From NCBI GenBank assembly GCA_020059425.1, contig JAGVCD010000258.1, forward strand, positions 1 through 8,551: a DNA stretch of 8,551 nucleotides, read 5' to 3'. The stretch is from Chamaesiphon sp. (lineage in GTDB: Bacteria; Cyanobacteriota; Cyanobacteriia; Cyanobacteriales; Chamaesiphonaceae). This document shows, one piece after another, positions 6,466 through 8,551 of the stretch. The position numbers were made by a program, and so were the translations under genes. How positions within the stretch are numbered: position 1 is the first letter of the stretch; the number at the start of each line of letters is the position of its first letter. The notes beneath the pieces were generated by a model that saw only the letters and a program-made list of their open reading frames with translations, ran no database searches and was not told the DNA's origin.

Positions 6466-6483
6466 GTACCATCGGTAAAGATA

Positions 6484-7257
6484 TTGACCCCCAAACCAGA
6501 AAAATCTCGATCGTGCTTGAGCAGCTTATGGTCCGCAGTTTTACTGTTTGGACAAGTTTTGCTGCATCTATGCCAAGGCAAGATTTATCGGCGGTTGATT
6601 GTCGAACAGATTTTTAGAGCTGGCCCCCTGTCCATTACGCCAGTTTTGCTAGTCAATGTTTTTGCCGGAATGATTTTCACCATTCAAACTGCCCGAGAGT
6701 TAGCGAGATTTGGAGCGGCGGATGGAGTCGGCGGACCCTTTGCGCTGGCTTTTTGTCGAGAGCTAGCCCCCATTCTCACCGCTTGCATTCTAGCTGGGCA
6801 AGTTGGTTCCGCTTTCACCGCCGAGATCGGTGCTATGCGTATTTCCGAACAGATCGATGCCTTGTATGTACTAAGAACTGATCCGATCGATTACCTGGTA
6901 ATTCCCCGCGTAATTGGCTGTAGCCTGATGGTGCCAGTGCTGACATTTTTTTCGTTAGTAATTGGGGTGTTAGGGGGCATGTTTGCCGCCGCTCAGCTTT
7001 ACCATGTAGATCCCGAAAAATTTTTAGACTCCATTCAAAAAATTCTCAGCCTCACCGACTTGGTGGTGATTTTGCTGAAGGGCTTTATTTTTGGCGTGAT
7101 CGTCGCGGTAAACAGTTGTAGCTGGGGCTTAAACGTAGTAGGCGGAGTACGCGGAGTCGGCAATGCCACCACCTCTGCCGTGGTCACCACCTGGATTGCA
7201 ATTTTTATTGTCGATCTGGTTATTTCTCTAGTTTTCTTTGAAAATCCGTTGCTGTAA
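6484..7257 (+). CDS. MlaE/YrbE-family lipid ABC transporter permease (Ycf63/TGD1-like)
   Basis: This 257-residue inner-membrane permease belongs to the MlaE family, which moves lipids between inner and outer membranes; cyanobacterial members are related to plastid Ycf63 and to TGD1 of the chloroplast lipid importer. The family core is clear: FAGMIFTIQTARELARFGA near 60, then LAFCRELAPILTACILAGQVG and SAFTAEIGAMRISEQIDAL with its conserved Glu/Gln coupling region, then LRTDPIDYLVIPRVIG. Several hydrophobic helices follow to the end. The start is TTG at 6484; an in-frame TGA at 6433-6435 lies upstream with no ATG or GTG between, and the resulting N-terminus has about the length I recall for Synechocystis Slr1045. 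Partner ATPase and MCE (MlaD-like) genes are not in the window, which is usual for cyanobacteria. Confidence 0.87.
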   Translation: MTPKPEKSRSCLSSLWSAVLLFGQVLLHLCQGKIYRRLIVEQIFRAGPLSITPVLLVNVFAGMIFTIQTARELARFGAADGVGGPFALAFCRELAPILTACILAGQVGSAFTAEIGAMRISEQIDALYVLRTDPIDYLVIPRVIGCSLMVPVLTFFSLVIGVLGGMFAAAQLYHVDPEKFLDSIQKILSLTDLVVILLKGFIFGVIVAVNSCSWGLNVVGGVRGVGNATTSAVVTTWIAIFIVDLVISLVFFENPLL

Positions 7258-7264
7258 GGTGCTT

Positions 7265-7291
7265 TTGATCACGTCTAGAGAACCTGATCAA
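7265..7291. repeat. 7-bp inverted repeat TTGATCA / TGATCAA
   Basis: TTGATCA (7265-7271) and TGATCAA (7285-7291) are separated by 13 nt. The site lies 8 nt after the permease stop and ends 5 nt before the extended -10 element of the next gene, so it could be a hairpin ending the permease transcript or an operator over the -35 region. There is no U-tract, which favours the operator reading slightly. Confidence 0.4.
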
Positions 7292-7293
7292 GC

Positions 7294-7302
7294 TGCTATA
7301 AT
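7294..7302 (+). promoter_or_regulatory. Extended -10 promoter (TGCTATAAT) for the DprA-like gene
   Basis: TGC-TATAAT is a perfect extended -10 element; no good -35 is present at 16-18 nt, which is typical of extended -10 promoters. Transcription would start near 7309, giving a leader of only about 23 nt before the TTG at 7332. The hexamer sits inside a short palindrome, GCTGC (7292-7296) and GCAGC (7304-7308). Confidence 0.55.
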
Positions 7303-7331
7303 GGCAGCGTCGTTAAGTTGGTAAGACTTTT

Positions 7332-7826
7332 TTGGTTAACGTATCCAATATAGACACCCTAGCTCAAGAGCTAGCTAGCATCCAGCAGACTGGTTCCAAA
7401 AAGATTGCGATGTTGGGTTCCCGGCATGTGCCCATCACCCATCAGCATTTAATTGAAATGATGAGCTACGCGCTGGTGTTGTCAGGGAATCGGATCATTA
7501 CTTCGGGCGCGGCTGGTGCCAATGCCGCAGCAATCAAAGGAGCGATGCGCGCCGATCGCGATCTATTAACCGTGATCTTGCCCCAAAGCCTAGATCGGCA
7601 ACCCTTAGAATCGCAAGAACAATTGCAGCAAGTACTACATTTGGTAGAAAGTCCTGAAAACGACGATTTACCTCTGGGGGAAGCTAGCACTATCTGCAAC
7701 CAAGAAATTATTTCGCGCTGCCAGCAACTAATTTGTTTTGCCTTTCACGATAGTCGCACCCTGCTCCAGACTTGTCAGGAAGCCGAAGAACAGCGTAAGG
7801 TAGTCACATTGTTCTACTTCGACTAA
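7332..7826 (+). CDS. DprA-like Rossmann-fold protein ('DNA recombination-mediator protein A' of cyanobacteria)
   Basis: This 164-residue protein has a single Rossmann-like domain related to DprA/Smf and the LOG/lysine-decarboxylase-like superfamily. IAMLGSRHVP (25-34) and SGNRIITSGAAGANAAAIKGA (51 onward) correspond to the nucleotide-binding GS-R and SG-G blocks of DprA; the C-terminus SRTLLQTCQEAEEQRKVVTLFYFD is strongly conserved in the cyanobacterial homologs I remember. Full DprA is about twice as long and has extra domains, so loading of RecA onto single-stranded DNA should not be assumed. The start is TTG at 7332: an in-frame TAA at 7314-7316 lies upstream and no ATG or GTG occurs before the conserved region. 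It has its own promoter and is followed after 6 nt by the MAPEG gene. Confidence 0.8.
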   Translation: MVNVSNIDTLAQELASIQQTGSKKIAMLGSRHVPITHQHLIEMMSYALVLSGNRIITSGAAGANAAAIKGAMRADRDLLTVILPQSLDRQPLESQEQLQQVLHLVESPENDDLPLGEASTICNQEIISRCQQLICFAFHDSRTLLQTCQEAEEQRKVVTLFYFD

Positions 7827-7832
7827 GCTGGC

Positions 7833-8252
7833 ATGAATTTTTTGCATCTTCCGACCACCACTGTGCTTTTGGGTGCGATCGGCTGCGCAGCGGCGCTAAT
7901 TTATTTTCCGTATCTTTTTGTGGTGGTGGGACGGTTTCAGGCTGGTTACGATCCCGGAGCACCCCGTGCTAATTTTGACAAACTTTCTGACTTTGCCAAA
8001 CGGGCGACTTGGGCGCACCAAAATTCCTTTGAAACCTTTATCACCTTTGCAGCAGCGGCCTTGATGGCCTATGTCACCAAACAGGATTCAGTTTATGTCG
8101 CTAATCTAGCGATCGCCTTTGTGGTTTCTCGCTTCTTGTTCTCGATCTTTTATATTATTAATTTCCCCATTGGACGTTCTCTCATGTTTGGCGTGGGCTC
8201 TTTCGCTACCGCCAGCTTGATGATTATGAGCATCCAGAGCGCTTTAACCTAA
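7833..8252 (+). CDS. MAPEG-family membrane protein
   Basis: This 139-residue protein has four hydrophobic helices (about 7-31, 64-84, 87-107 and 113-135), the size and topology of MAPEG proteins, which in eukaryotes include microsomal glutathione transferases and leukotriene synthases. The polar segment between helices 1 and 2 reads PRANFDKLSDFAKRATWAHQNSFETF, with the R...HQN..E arrangement characteristic of the family. Cyanobacterial members are mostly uncharacterised; a few MAPEG relatives show glutathione transferase or peroxidase activity, which cannot be inferred here. The ATG is 6 nt after the stop of the DprA-like gene, so the two are almost certainly co-transcribed from the promoter at 7294. 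A HIP1 octamer lies within the gene. Confidence 0.8.
   Translation: MNFLHLPTTTVLLGAIGCAAALIYFPYLFVVVGRFQAGYDPGAPRANFDKLSDFAKRATWAHQNSFETFITFAAAALMAYVTKQDSVYVANLAIAFVVSRFLFSIFYIINFPIGRSLMFGVGSFATASLMIMSIQSALT
8109..8116. repeat. HIP1 octamer GCGATCGC
   Basis: A third copy lies within the MAPEG gene. The AT-rich stretch 2278-4035 has none, in contrast to the flanking genes. Confidence 0.8.
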
Positions 8253-8276
8253 CTTTCAATTTGGCCAAAAACACTT

Positions 8277-8282
8277 GAGGAT
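8277..8282 (+). promoter_or_regulatory. Ribosome binding site of the YajQ-type gene
   Basis: GAGGAT ends 6 nt before the ATG at 8289, the best Shine-Dalgarno in the window. It fixes the start of the truncated last gene. Confidence 0.6.
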
Positions 8283-8288
8283 AATATT

Positions 8289-8551
8289 ATGGCTTCTTCC
8301 TATTCATTTGATATTGTCAGTGACTTCGATCGGCAAGAACTGGTCAATGCGATCGATCAAGCCAGCCGCGAAATTAATAGTCGCTACGACCTGAAAGATA
8401 CCAAAACCACCTTGGAATTGGGCGATGAAAATATTAAGGTGGAAACCGCCAGCGAAATGACCCTCGATGCCGTGCATGACATCTTGCAAAGCAAAGCTGT
8501 CAAACGCAACTTATCTTTGAAGATTTTTGATTATGGCACCATTGAATCGGC
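8289..8551 (+). CDS. YajQ family (DUF520) nucleotide-binding protein, N-terminal part (3' end outside window)
   Basis: The first 87 residues are visible, beginning [21 protein letters not shown], with [16 protein letters not shown] at about 29-44 and [22 protein letters not shown] toward the end. This is the very conserved N-terminal half of YajQ, a soluble protein of about 163 residues with two ferredoxin-like domains. A Xanthomonas member binds cyclic di-GMP and acts with a transcription factor; the cyanobacterial role is not established to my knowledge. The start has a strong Shine-Dalgarno, and the gene follows the MAPEG gene after 36 nt on the same strand, so it may belong to the same transcript. 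An opposite-strand frame over this gene is a shadow. Confidence 0.92.
   Translation, partial: MASSYSFDIVSDFDRQELVNAIDQASREINSRYDLKDTKTTLELGDENIKVETASEMTLDAVHDILQSKAVKRNLSLKIFDYGTIES

Noticed and set aside
1..8551. CRISPR arrays, tRNA or rRNA genes, insertion sequences or phage/defence genes
   Set aside because: I saw no regularly spaced repeats, no cloverleaf-type sequence, no transposase or integrase frames and no terminal repeats with target duplications.

Overview
The window reads as chromosomal DNA of a cyanobacterium. It carries the C-terminal part of the two-domain nitrate transporter ATPase NrtC followed by NrtD, a NarL-type response regulator of the Rre1/Ycf29 kind, a plastid-type (Ycf63/TGD1-like) MlaE permease, and a DprA-like protein of a form I know from cyanobacteria. 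It also has at least three full HIP1 octamers (GCGATCGC) and many CGATCG hexamers. I cannot name a genus; codon and base composition would fit a moderate-GC filamentous or Pseudanabaena/Leptolyngbya-like lineage, but that is a guess.

Layout. Positions 1-2748 (+): the 3' end of nrtC (5' end outside the window), nrtD, and a PsiE-family membrane protein gene only 6 nt behind nrtD, which looks like one transcription unit. Positions 2745-4731 (-): three genes pointing back toward it. They are a response regulator gene (4036-4731), an orphan two-membrane-pass protein gene (3105-3752), and a small conserved gene (3020 down to 2797/2745) that appears to have lost one base. An 18-bp perfect palindrome lies between the convergent ends. 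Positions 4867-6355 (+): a three-helix membrane protein of unknown function and a DUF6765-type putative metal-dependent hydrolase gene, divergent from the regulator across a 135-nt region holding a 14-bp perfect palindrome. Positions 6484-8551 (+): MlaE-type lipid ABC permease (TTG start), DprA-like Rossmann protein (TTG start, own extended -10 promoter), MAPEG-family membrane protein 6 nt downstream, and the start of a YajQ/DUF520 gene that runs off the window.

How the genes fit together. NrtC and NrtD are the two ATPases of the high-affinity nitrate/nitrite importer; the C-terminal NrtA-like domain of NrtC is the known regulatory module for ammonium inhibition. The usual downstream partner narB does not follow here; a PsiE-like gene takes that place. 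The rest is mostly housekeeping or envelope genes: lipid transport (MlaE), MAPEG, and YajQ. I see no CRISPR array, insertion sequence, tRNA, rRNA or defence system. The most notable points are the single-base frameshift in the small gene at 2797-3020, the clustered inverted repeats around the promoter at 7265-7308, and the perfect palindrome in the divergent region at 4806-4819.
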